This document shows, in pieces, positions 13,644-20,898 of a stretch of DNA of 28,650 nt. A program made the translations under genes and the position numbers. Positions within the stretch are counted from its first letter, which is position 1; each line of letters begins with the position of its first letter. This stretch comes from AA29 sp041481445 (GTDB lineage Bacteria > Acidobacteriota > Vicinamibacteria > Fen-336), in contig JBGPBV010000081.1 of the NCBI GenBank assembly GCA_041481445.1, positions 1 through 28,650 on the forward strand, read 5' to 3'. Below the pieces are notes generated by a model. That model was not told the origin of the DNA. It ran no database searches and saw only the letters and a list, made by a program, of their open reading frames with translations.

Positions 13644-14078
13644 TCAGCGCTTGACGGGGATGTCGACGTCGGCGGTGCCCTTCCGGCACCAGCCCTCGCG
13701 GTGCGAGCAATAGAAGTAGGTGACCGAGCCCTTGACCGTCTCCTCGCCGTGAGCGGCGCCGAGGAGGGAGACGGGGAACACGACCGGGAAGGTGGTGTCG
13801 AGGTACTTCTCCGGCGGGGACGCCCGGTGGGCCGCCGGCTTCTCCGCCAGGACCTTCTGCGCGTCGTCGAGCTTGAGGCGGGGCGCGGGAGCGGCGTTGA
13901 TCTTGACGTCGGGGTCCCTGGCCGTGAACGTGACCGCGACCTCGCCCGTTCCCGCGGCCTTGCCCGGCCGGAACTGGGCGCTCACGTCGTAGTGCGGGGG
14001 GGCGGCTTCGAGCGGAGACGCCTTCTCGGGGACGCCTCCCCCGGCGACGAGGGTGAGGGCGAGCAGGGGCGTGATCAT
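13644..14078 (-). CDS. Small exported protein with two cysteines, possibly DsbD-N-like
   Basis: 144 residues from the ATG at 14078. This start puts a short signal sequence (ITPLLALTLVAGG, residues 2-14) at the N-terminus; a longer start at 14126 would bury it. The remainder is beta-rich (HYDVSAQFRP; GTGEVAVTFTARDPDVKINA). Near the end it has VTYFYCSHREGWC (Cys124, Cys131), then ADVDIPVKR. The pattern of late cysteines separated by six residues in a strand-turn-strand region resembles the N-terminal thiol domain of DsbD and related periplasmic domains, so a redox role is possible but unproven. It lies about 90 bases upstream of the GSP26-like gene on the same strand. The extended -10-like TGCTACGAT just upstream would put the transcript start next to the ATG, giving a nearly leaderless mRNA. 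Confidence 0.65.
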   Translation of the reverse strand: MITPLLALTLVAGGGVPEKASPLEAAPPHYDVSAQFRPGKAAGTGEVAVTFTARDPDVKINAAPAPRLKLDDAQKVLAEKPAAHRASPPEKYLDTTFPVVFPVSLLGAAHGEETVKGSVTYFYCSHREGWCRKGTADVDIPVKR

Positions 14079-14120
14079 CGAAGGGATCGTAGCAGACTGG
14101 GCGGCGGCCTCGACGGGCGT

Positions 14121-14137
14121 TGACAATTCATGACAAT
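14121..14137. repeat. Direct repeat TGACAAT x2 spaced one helical turn, upstream of argS
   Basis: TGACAAT occurs at 14121-14127 and again at 14131-14137, exactly 10 bases apart, in the 137-base region between two divergent genes. The spacing places both on the same face of the helix, as for tandem regulator half-sites. The first copy also forms a TTGACA box. No matching -10 lies 16-18 bases downstream on the plus strand. Confidence 0.4.
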
Positions 14138-14178
14138 CGGGGCCATGGCGGCGGCCGATGGGCTCGCGCTCGGAACGC

Positions 14179-14184
14179 TATAAT
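14179..14184 (+). promoter_or_regulatory. Consensus -10 box for argS
   Basis: TATAAT, 32 bases before the argS ATG, would start transcription near 14191 with a ~25-base leader. The hexamer 17 bases upstream is poor. The AAGGAG at 14187-14192 is too far (about 23 bases) to serve as an ordinary ribosome site for the ATG at 14216. Confidence 0.5.
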
Positions 14185-14215
14185 CCAAGGAGCGCGGTCG
14201 CACGGCGCTCTCCCG

Positions 14216-16186
14216 ATGATCCTCGACCTTCAGGCCCAGCTCGGCGACGCGGTGCGCGCGGCGGCGCGTGCCGTCTTCGACGCGGACCTCCCTCCCCTCT
14301 CGTTCCAGTACCCGCCGCGGGCGGAGATGGGGGACCTCGCCCTCACCGCGCCCTTCGACCTCGCCAGGACGCTGCGGAGGAAGCCGCGCGAGATCGCGGA
14401 GCGCCTGGCCACCGAGATCGCGAAGGCGCCCGGAGTCCGCAAGGCGGAGGTGGCCGGCGGCGGCTACGTGAACGTGTTCCTCGACCGCGCGCCCTTCGCG
14501 CGCGACCTGCAGGCCCGGCTGGCCGCCCCGCCCTCGCGCACGGGCGTCCCCGGCCACGTCGTGGTCGAGCACACGAGCATCAACCCCAACAAGGCGGCCC
14601 ACATCGGCCACCTGCGCAACGCCGTGCTCGGAGACACCTTCGTGAACGTCCTCCGCGACCGCGGGCGCGACGTGGGCGTGCAGAACTACATCGACGATAC
14701 CGGCGTGCAGGTGGCGGATATCATCGTCGGGTTCCGCCACATGGACGAGGTTTCGGTCGACCGGGTCGAGGAGCTCGCGCGGGGCGACCGTTTCGACTAT
14801 TACTGCTGGGACCTGTACGCAAGGGTCGGCGATTTCTATGCCACCGATCCCTCGAGGAAGCTACTCCAATCGGTCGTCCTGCACCAGATCGAGGAGGGGG
14901 ACAACGAGAACGCGCGCCTGGCCGAGGTGGTAGCGGCGAGGATCGTGGAGTGCCATCTGGCGACGATGGAGCGGCTCGGCATCCGCTACGACCTGCTCGC
15001 GCACGAGCGGGACATCCTGCGCCTGCGCTTCTGGGACCGCGCCTTCGAGCAGCTCCAGGAGACGGGCGCCATCCGCCGGGAGACGGAGGGCAAGAACGCC
15101 GGCTGCTGGGTGCTCTCGATGGAGGCGGAGGGAACCTCCAGTGACGAGGACAAGATCATCGTCCGCTCGAGCGGCACCGTCACCTACACCGGCAAGGACA
15201 TCGCCTACCAGCTCTGGAAGCTCGGGCTCCTGGACCGGGACTTCCGCTACCGGCGGCAGAAGACCTACGATGACGGGCACGTCCTCTGGACGACCACCAG
15301 CACGGACGGCGAGCCGGGGGCGCCCGCGTTCGGTCACGCCCGAGACATCTACAACGTGATCGACGTCGGGCAGTCCTATCCACAACGGGTGGTGAAGGCC
15401 GGCGTGGCCGCGCTCGGACATGAGGAAGCGGCGGCGGGCAGCCATCACCTCGCCTACGAGAAGGTCGTGCTCTCTCCCGCCACCGCGCGCGCGATGGGAT
15501 ACGAGGTGTCGGAGGACGAGGCCGCGGTCAAGGTCTCCGGCCGCAAGGGCCTGGGCGTCAAGGCCGACGACCTCGTGGATGCGCTGGTGGCCAAGGCGCG
15601 CGCGGAGATCGACGTCCGCGAGGAGGCGCGGGAGGGCGAGGGCCGGACCCCCGCCGAGCGCGCGCGGGCCGCGCAGGGGATCGCGGTGGGGGCGCTCCGC
15701 TATTTCCTCTTGAAGTTCGGCCGGACCAAGATCATCACCTTCGACATGGAGGAGGCGCTCGCCTTCACCGGCGAGACCGGGCCCTACATCCAGAACGCCG
15801 TGGTGCGGGCCCGGAACATCCTGGCCAAGCTGGAGGAGGAGGGACACCGCGTGCCCGCGCTGATGGCGCGCGCGCGGTCCCTCGACCTCGGCGCGTTCCT
15901 GGCCGGCGAGGAGGGCGACGAGGTCTGGGGGCTGCTCCTGCTGATGGCCCGCAGCGACGAGGTGGCCGAGCAGGCGGTGCGCTCGGAGGAGGTCGCGCTC
16001 CTGGCCAAGCACGCCTTCGCCGTGGCCCAGGCCTTCCACTCGTACTACCAGAAGCCGCGGTACTCCGTCCTCTACGCGGAGACGGACGACCTGCGCGCGC
16101 TGCGTGCGCTGGTGGTGGACGCCTTCGTCCGGCAGATGGGCGTCCTCACCGCGATGCTGGGCATCCCCGTCCCGGAGCGGATGTGA
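14216..16186 (+). CDS. argS: Arginyl-tRNA synthetase
   Basis: 656 residues. This class I synthetase attaches arginine to tRNA-Arg in the cytoplasm. The N-terminal Add-1 domain (1-105) contains the PPRAEMGDLALT and GGGYVNVFLDR segments. The catalytic domain has the family form of the HIGH box, NPNKAAHIGHLRNAVLGD (HIGH at 129-132), and QNYIDDTGVQ. The KMSKS-position loop is KVSGRKG (439-445), a variant typical of ArgRS enzymes that lack a true KMSKS. The C-terminal DALR anticodon-binding domain is present (YIQNAVVRARNILAKLEEEG; ends GVLTAMLGIPVPERM). The length is about 75 residues more than E. coli ArgRS, with extra sequence between the two signature motifs. I chose ATG 14216 because no other start lies between the domain and the promoter. 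The stop overlaps the next GTG start (GTGA). Confidence 0.95.
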   Translation: MILDLQAQLGDAVRAAARAVFDADLPPLSFQYPPRAEMGDLALTAPFDLARTLRRKPREIAERLATEIAKAPGVRKAEVAGGGYVNVFLDRAPFARDLQARLAAPPSRTGVPGHVVVEHTSINPNKAAHIGHLRNAVLGDTFVNVLRDRGRDVGVQNYIDDTGVQVADIIVGFRHMDEVSVDRVEELARGDRFDYYCWDLYARVGDFYATDPSRKLLQSVVLHQIEEGDNENARLAEVVAARIVECHLATMERLGIRYDLLAHERDILRLRFWDRAFEQLQETGAIRRETEGKNAGCWVLSMEAEGTSSDEDKIIVRSSGTVTYTGKDIAYQLWKLGLLDRDFRYRRQKTYDDGHVLWTTTSTDGEPGAPAFGHARDIYNVIDVGQSYPQRVVKAGVAALGHEEAAAGSHHLAYEKVVLSPATARAMGYEVSEDEAAVKVSGRKGLGVKADDLVDALVAKARAEIDVREEAREGEGRTPAERARAAQGIAVGALRYFLLKFGRTKIITFDMEEALAFTGETGPYIQNAVVRARNILAKLEEEGHRVPALMARARSLDLGAFLAGEEGDEVWGLLLLMARSDEVAEQAVRSEEVALLAKHAFAVAQAFHSYYQKPRYSVLYAETDDLRALRALVVDAFVRQMGVLTAMLGIPVPERM

Positions 16187-16905
16187 CGCGGCCCCCGATC
16201 GGCGTCACCATCGAGAACCCGCGCCACGAGTCGGAGGTCTTCCGCCTGCGCGAGGACTACGTCCGATCGGTGGAACAGGCGGGCGGGCTGCCCCTCGTCC
16301 TGGCCCCGGGCACGCCCCAGGACGCGCCCGAGCTCCTCGACCACGTCTCGGGCCTGCTCCTGACCGGCGGCGCCGACATCGACCCCGCCCTGTACGGCGC
16401 GCCGCCGCATCCCGCCCTCGGGGAGTTCTTCCGGGAGCGCGACCTTTTCGAGCTGGCGCTGTGCCGGGAGGCGCTGCGGCGGGACCTGCCCGTACTGGCT
16501 ATCTGCCGGGGCCATCAGGTGTTAAACGTTGCCACGGGTGGAACACTGGTCCAGGACATCCCGTCAGAAGTACCGGGCGCGAGCGCGCACGATCCGGACG
16601 TCGAGCGGTGGCAGACCTGCCACGAAGTGGACATCTTGCCCCGGACGCGCCTTCGCGAGATCCTGGGAACGGAGAGGGTCGCGGTGAACAGCTTCCATCA
16701 CCAGTCGGTCAAGCAGCTCGGGCGGGACCTCGTCCTGTCCGCCCGCAGCCCCGATGGGGTGGTGGAAGGGATCGAGATGCCGCCGGAGCGGCGCCGGTTC
16801 GTGCTCGGCGTCCAGTGGCACCCCGAGTCCTTCTGGGACCACCCTCCCGGCTTCAAGCCCCTGTTCGAGGCGTTCGTGCACGTGGCGGACGGCTCGCAGC
16901 GATGA
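16183..16905 (+). CDS. PuuD-like class I glutamine amidotransferase (peptidase C26)
   Basis: 240 residues from a GTG overlapping the argS stop. The triad is complete: Cys108 in LAICRGHQ, His213 and Glu215 in GVQWHPES. The family-typical LLTGGADIDPALYG (59-72) and NSFHHQSVKQLG (169-180) are both present. These match gamma-glutamyl-GABA hydrolase PuuD and related C26 enzymes, which cleave gamma-glutamyl amides in polyamine degradation. No other Puu genes are visible, so the true substrate is unknown; other gamma-glutamyl compounds are possible. It has a TTA codon (16522-16524) near the active site, rare at this GC. Its TGA overlaps the next ATG (ATGA). Confidence 0.9.
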   Translation: MTRPPIGVTIENPRHESEVFRLREDYVRSVEQAGGLPLVLAPGTPQDAPELLDHVSGLLLTGGADIDPALYGAPPHPALGEFFRERDLFELALCREALRRDLPVLAICRGHQVLNVATGGTLVQDIPSEVPGASAHDPDVERWQTCHEVDILPRTRLREILGTERVAVNSFHHQSVKQLGRDLVLSARSPDGVVEGIEMPPERRRFVLGVQWHPESFWDHPPGFKPLFEAFVHVADGSQR

Positions 16906-17732
16906 GCCTCGCCCTCCTGTTCGCTCTCGCCCTCGGCGGCCCCGCCGCCAGCCACGGACAGGTCCGCTGGGAGCACCGCCTCGAGGACGCGCTCAAGAAG
17001 GCGCGCGCGTCGAACAAGCCCGTGCTCATCGATTTCTGGGCGGAATGGTGCGGCTGGTGTCATCGTCTCGACCAGACCACCTACGCCGACCCCGGCGTGG
17101 CCAAGGCCATCGCCGCCGACTTCGTGCCGGTGAAGATCGACACCGAGGCCGGCAAGCGCTCCACCGAGATCGCCTACAAGTACAACGTCCAGTCGCTCCC
17201 CACCGTCGCGTTCATCTCACCCGGCGGGCGGCCCATCGACCGCCTGAGCACGTACCAGGGCCCGGGGCCGTTCCTGCACACGCTGGAGACGGTCAAGGCC
17301 AAGGCGGCCAGGGTCGTGGCCTGGGAGACCGCGCTCGACAAGGACCCGCAGGACGCGGCCGCGCTCTTCCAGCTCGGCGTGCACATGTTCGAGCAGGAGG
17401 CCTACGAGGAGAGCCGGGACCTGCTGCGCCGGGCGGCGGAGGCGGACGCCAAGCAGCCGGTGGCCGACCGCAAGCAGGCGCGCATGCTGATCGGGATCAT
17501 CGAGCGCTACGACAACCGGTTCGACCGGGCGGAGGCCGTGCTCAAGGAGGGCCTGGCCCTGGAGCCGGCCACCGAGTACGACCCGAAGATGCTCTACGTC
17601 CTCGGGCGCGTCTACGCGGCCTGGAACAAGACGCCCGAGGCCCGCGGGGCCCTCAACCGCGTGCTCAGCGACTACCCGAAGAGCCCGGTGAGCGCCAAGG
17701 CACGCGAGCTGCTGGCCTCCCTCGAGCACTGA
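16902..17732 (+). CDS. Exported thioredoxin-fold protein with C-terminal TPR repeats
   Basis: 276 residues. A short hydrophobic N-terminus (residues 1-14, SLALLFALALGGPAA) suggests export. A thioredoxin-like domain follows with the redox site CGWC at 50-53 (DFWAEWCGWCHRLD) and the cis-proline strand (YNVQSLPTVAFISPGG). The WCGWCH form and the following TTYADPGVAKAIAADFVPVKID are typical of the thioredoxin_7/DsbD-gamma-like group. From about residue 120 the protein is helical and contains TPR-like units (DPQDAAALFQLGVHMFEQEAYEESRDLL; NRFDRAEAVLKEGLALEP; YVLGRVYAAWNKTPEARGAL). It probably reduces or isomerises disulfides in exported partners held by the TPR. The ATG overlaps the PuuD-like stop, so argS, the amidotransferase and this gene are one transcript. 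Its stop is 9 bases from the stop of the opposing DUF5916 gene. Confidence 0.88.
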   Translation: MSLALLFALALGGPAASHGQVRWEHRLEDALKKARASNKPVLIDFWAEWCGWCHRLDQTTYADPGVAKAIAADFVPVKIDTEAGKRSTEIAYKYNVQSLPTVAFISPGGRPIDRLSTYQGPGPFLHTLETVKAKAARVVAWETALDKDPQDAAALFQLGVHMFEQEAYEESRDLLRRAAEADAKQPVADRKQARMLIGIIERYDNRFDRAEAVLKEGLALEPATEYDPKMLYVLGRVYAAWNKTPEARGALNRVLSDYPKSPVSAKARELLASLEH

Positions 17733-17741
17733 GGCGGCCGC

Positions 17742-20375
17742 TCACCGTCCCAGCCACCAGGCCACCTTCACCATCAAGACGTCGTCCGCGGACGATCGGA
17801 AGAGGGCGCCGAGGTCGCGCCCGAGCGCGACGTCGCCCGGATGGGACTGGTCCAGCCTCCGCTGCGTCCAGACCAGGTAGAGGGCCGAGCCCGGGCGGAA
17901 CTCCCAGCGCGCGACGGCGTTGGCGCGCAGCGACTTCACGTTGAAGTCGGGATCGGCGAGGCGGAAGGAGGCGGCGGGGCCGGCGCCGTCGGGGTCGACG
18001 AGGAAGGCCCCACCCGGGGGATCGTGGACGATCGTGCCCTGGTCCACGCCGTACGCCGGGAAGTCGTAGGTCCGCGGCGCGGCCAGCTCCCCGATGGCGG
18101 GGTACTCGCCCGTGGACAGGAGCGCCTGCGCGTAGAGCTGGAGGGACAGCTTCGGCGAGAGGACGAGGTTCACGCGGATCGGCACCGACAGCTCCGTCTG
18201 GTCGAGGGTCCCGAACACGTAGCGCGCGCCGTAGGTCGCGGTGGCGGTCGGATCGCGCACGGTCGAGAGGTACTGGGCGACGGTGTGGACCCGCATGAAC
18301 GCGGGCGAGAGGGAGAGGGTGAGCGTCGACCACGGCCGGAAGCCGACCTGTCCGCCCCAGGCCCGCGTCCAGTTCCCGTAGTCGCGCCGCTGGAGGGTGA
18401 CGGAGGCGTTGCCGGCCAGGCGGCGGCGGCCGTCGGTGGCCACCGAGGCGTTCAAGCCCTCGATGCCGGGGCGGATGGTCGTCGGCCCTCCCCGCGTGAG
18501 CTTGTCGTCGAGGGTGGCCCACGACCGCTGCAGCATGAGGTTCACCTTCCAGTAGTTCCTGAGCTCGAGGCTCACCGCCGACTGCACGCCGTCGCCCTGC
18601 GACTCGCGCCCGTAGTTGAAGGTCCACCACTTCGCGACCCAGGCCTGGCGCGTGCGCGTCCAGCCGTCGGGCGAGAGCTTGCGCCAGAGGACCAGGCCGT
18701 GCGCTCCCCCGCGGTCCGTCTGCGTCGCGAAGCCGGCGTCATTGGGCTCGAAGCCGGGGCTGATCCCCCAGACCCCGAGGTTGGCGGTGACGTTGCCGCT
18801 GTTCTTGTTGAGGCCGAGCCGTCCGCTCCAGCCCGCAAGCGAGGTGGCCGTGGGATCGACGCGCACGTGCGGGGCGTCCGGCCGCTGGTAGTAGCGCTGG
18901 GCCGCCGTCTGCAGGCGCAAGACGGCGGCGCGGCTCCCGGACACGGAGCTGCCCGCGATCCCGCCGGAGAGGACCCAATCCCGGCGGCGGTCAAGGAACA
19001 CGTGGCCGTCGAGGCCGCCCACGTACGCGTGCCCGACGAGAAGGTCCGAGAGAAAGGACCCGTCGAGGGACCGGTCGACGGCGGTGGCGAGGACGCCGAT
19101 GGCGCCGCGGCGTCCGACCTCCCGCTGGGCGCGGCCGACGAAGTAGTTGGTGAGCGGCTCGACCTCGAACTGCGACCGGGCGGGCCCGTCGGCCAGGCGC
19201 GCGTGCTCCCGGCCGGTGACCGCCTCCACCACGCCCACCGTCCACCCGCTCCGCGTCCGCCCCGTCAGCTTGGCCGCGCCGAGGATGGTGGTGGCGGCCG
19301 GCGTGTCCACGTACTCGCCGTCCGGGCGTCCCTGGGGGGCCCGTCCGATCCGCCGCGAGTAGAAGATCTGCGGCTCCGGGTAGAAGAAGCTCCAGTAGTC
19401 GCTGGCGCCGCTGCGCGCGAAGTGCGTGAAGACGTCGGCACCGTCGGTGAAGAAGGGGCGCTTCTCCTCGAAGAAGGTCTCGTAGGCGGTGAGGTTCACC
19501 ACCGCCGGGTCCACCTCCACCTGTCCGAAGTCGGGGTTGACCGCGCCCAGCAGGACCAGGCTCGAGCCGAGGCCGTACTTGAGGTCGAGCCCGGCCCCCG
19601 CGAACGGGCGGGAGCCGTCGTTGAAGGGGTCGCCCGGCCGCGCCGGCTCGACGTACTCCTGGCGCACCGACACGTAGGGCAGGAGCTCGAGATGCCGCGG
19701 CGGGGCCAGGCCGTCGAGGACGGCCAGGTGGGCCATGCGCGAGGCCAGCCCGCTCTGGTTGCTCGGGACCAGGGCCAGCCAGGAGACCTCCGTCTTGCGG
19801 TGGACCACGCGCCGCGCGTTGATGCCCCAGGGGTGCCGGTCCCCGGTGCGGAAGCGGAGCTGCGAGAACGGGATCCGCATCTCCACCGTCCAGCCTTCGC
19901 CGTCGCGGGAGACCGCCGACTCCCAGACCGCGTCCCAGGCGTCGGTCTCGAAGTTGTCGTCGTAGATGGCGGCGTCCCGCTGGACCCCGGCCGCGCTGAC
20001 CTGGAACTCGACCCCCGTCCGGTGATCGTGGTGGGGATCGAGGAAGAGCGAGAAGCTGTCCGCCTCCGCCACCTCGTCCCGCCGCGAGAGCTGGCGGGCG
20101 ATGTGGGCGGGCTCGTCGTCGCGCAGGCGCACGCCGACGTAGAGCGCGCCGTCGTCGTAGAGCACCCGCATCTCCGTGGCCTCGGTGGCGGGCGCGCCCT
20201 CCTGCGGCTCGCGCTGCCGGAAGCCGGAAGCCAGGGGGGCCTCGGGCCAGGCCGGCTCGTCGAGCTTGCCGTCGACCGAGATCGGCGTGCGCGCGCGGGC
20301 GGCGATCACCCCCGGCTCGCCGTGCGCGGGCGCGTCCGCCGCCCAGGCGGACGCGGCCAGGCACAGCGCGGCCAG
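17742..20375 (-). CDS. Outer-membrane DUF5916-type protein with CBM9-like domain (apparent CTG start)
   Basis: About 877 residues. After a signal-like segment (AALCLAASAWAADA) comes a CBM9-like domain (about 20-210). It has the usual opening ISVDGKLDEPAWPEAP, then VLYDDGALYVGVRLRDDEP, DSFSLFLDPHHDH, TGVEFQVSAAG and WTVEMRIPFSQLRF. The rest is a long beta-barrel-like region of the DUF5916 type (NPDFGQVEVDPAVVNLTAYE, FFEEKRPFFTDGADVF, IFYSRRIGRAP), with alternating aromatic strands to the end (KVAWWLGR). Members sit in the outer membrane of Acidobacteriota, Bacteroidota and similar phyla; their function is not established. No ATG, GTG or TTG lies between the upstream gene and the signal sequence. 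I place the start at CTG 20375, nine bases after a TAGGA that overlaps the upstream TAG. A canonical GTG at 20309 would remove the signal sequence. Confidence 0.82.
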   Translation of the reverse strand: MAALCLAASAWAADAPAHGEPGVIAARARTPISVDGKLDEPAWPEAPLASGFRQREPQEGAPATEATEMRVLYDDGALYVGVRLRDDEPAHIARQLSRRDEVAEADSFSLFLDPHHDHRTGVEFQVSAAGVQRDAAIYDDNFETDAWDAVWESAVSRDGEGWTVEMRIPFSQLRFRTGDRHPWGINARRVVHRKTEVSWLALVPSNQSGLASRMAHLAVLDGLAPPRHLELLPYVSVRQEYVEPARPGDPFNDGSRPFAGAGLDLKYGLGSSLVLLGAVNPDFGQVEVDPAVVNLTAYETFFEEKRPFFTDGADVFTHFARSGASDYWSFFYPEPQIFYSRRIGRAPQGRPDGEYVDTPAATTILGAAKLTGRTRSGWTVGVVEAVTGREHARLADGPARSQFEVEPLTNYFVGRAQREVGRRGAIGVLATAVDRSLDGSFLSDLLVGHAYVGGLDGHVFLDRRRDWVLSGGIAGSSVSGSRAAVLRLQTAAQRYYQRPDAPHVRVDPTATSLAGWSGRLGLNKNSGNVTANLGVWGISPGFEPNDAGFATQTDRGGAHGLVLWRKLSPDGWTRTRQAWVAKWWTFNYGRESQGDGVQSAVSLELRNYWKVNLMLQRSWATLDDKLTRGGPTTIRPGIEGLNASVATDGRRRLAGNASVTLQRRDYGNWTRAWGGQVGFRPWSTLTLSLSPAFMRVHTVAQYLSTVRDPTATATYGARYVFGTLDQTELSVPIRVNLVLSPKLSLQLYAQALLSTGEYPAIGELAAPRTYDFPAYGVDQGTIVHDPPGGAFLVDPDGAGPAASFRLADPDFNVKSLRANAVARWEFRPGSALYLVWTQRRLDQSHPGDVALGRDLGALFRSSADDVLMVKVAWWLGR

Positions 20376-20386
20376 GCTCGTATGTC

Positions 20387-20881
20387 CTACCGGCCGAGCA
20401 CGCGGACGCAGGCGCAGAAGGGCTCGAAGAGGTCGCCCGCCTTGAGGTGGCGGCGCGCCGCCTCGCGGGGAGGGGCCTGCTTCTCCGCCTCGAACACCGT
20501 GCGGCTGGCGATCTCGAGCTCGAGCAGGGCCGGCCGGTGGAGCGTGTAGCGGACGAGGACCCACTTCCCGAGGCGGCCGTCCTCGGCCACCTGCTGGACG
20601 TTCACCAGCGCGGTGCCGTCGAGGCGCGCGCTGGAGGCGCGGTAGCGATCGGGCTTCTCGTTCTCGTCCGCCGGGGTCAGGACGACGTCGTAGTTGGTCC
20701 CGCTCGTCCTGGTGAACGTGAACCGTACGGTCTCCTCGTCGTGCGGGGACACGCAGCGCCACTCGCCGGCCACGCGCGGGTCGATCGGCGTGGTGGCGGC
20801 GTCGGCGATCGGCGTGGCCGACTCGAAGCAGCCCAGGAGCGGAGCGGCCAGGACCAGCGGCCAGAGCGAACCCATCCTCAT
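20387..20881 (-). CDS. Putative lipoprotein of unknown function
   Basis: 164 residues from the ATG at 20881, which has GGGAGG a few bases upstream; ATGs at 20896 and 20875 are alternatives. The N-terminus is a lipoprotein signal with lipobox LLGC (MRMGSLWPLVLAAPLLGCF), so Cys18 should be lipidated. The rest is a single small domain: EWRCVSPHDEETVRFTFTR, NYDVVLTPADENEKPDRYRA, LDGTALVNVQQVAEDGRLGK, WVLVRYTLHRPALLELEIAS. It looks like a beta-barrel or lipocalin-like fold in which one residue pair (Cys at 41 and late FCACVRVLGR) could form a disulfide. I do not recognise a named family. It lies between the hydrolase (17 bases) and the DUF5916 gene (11 bases), so it is almost certainly in the same operon and may assist the outer-membrane protein. 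Confidence 0.78.
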   Translation of the reverse strand: MRMGSLWPLVLAAPLLGCFESATPIADAATTPIDPRVAGEWRCVSPHDEETVRFTFTRTSGTNYDVVLTPADENEKPDRYRASSARLDGTALVNVQQVAEDGRLGKWVLVRYTLHRPALLELEIASRTVFEAEKQAPPREAARRHLKAGDLFEPFCACVRVLGR

Positions 20882-20898
20882 CGAGCCTCCCGCCATCC

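Noticed and set aside
14120..14125. TTGACA as the -35 box paired with the argS TATAAT
   Set aside because: The spacing is 53 bases, far beyond the 16-18 usable by sigma-70.
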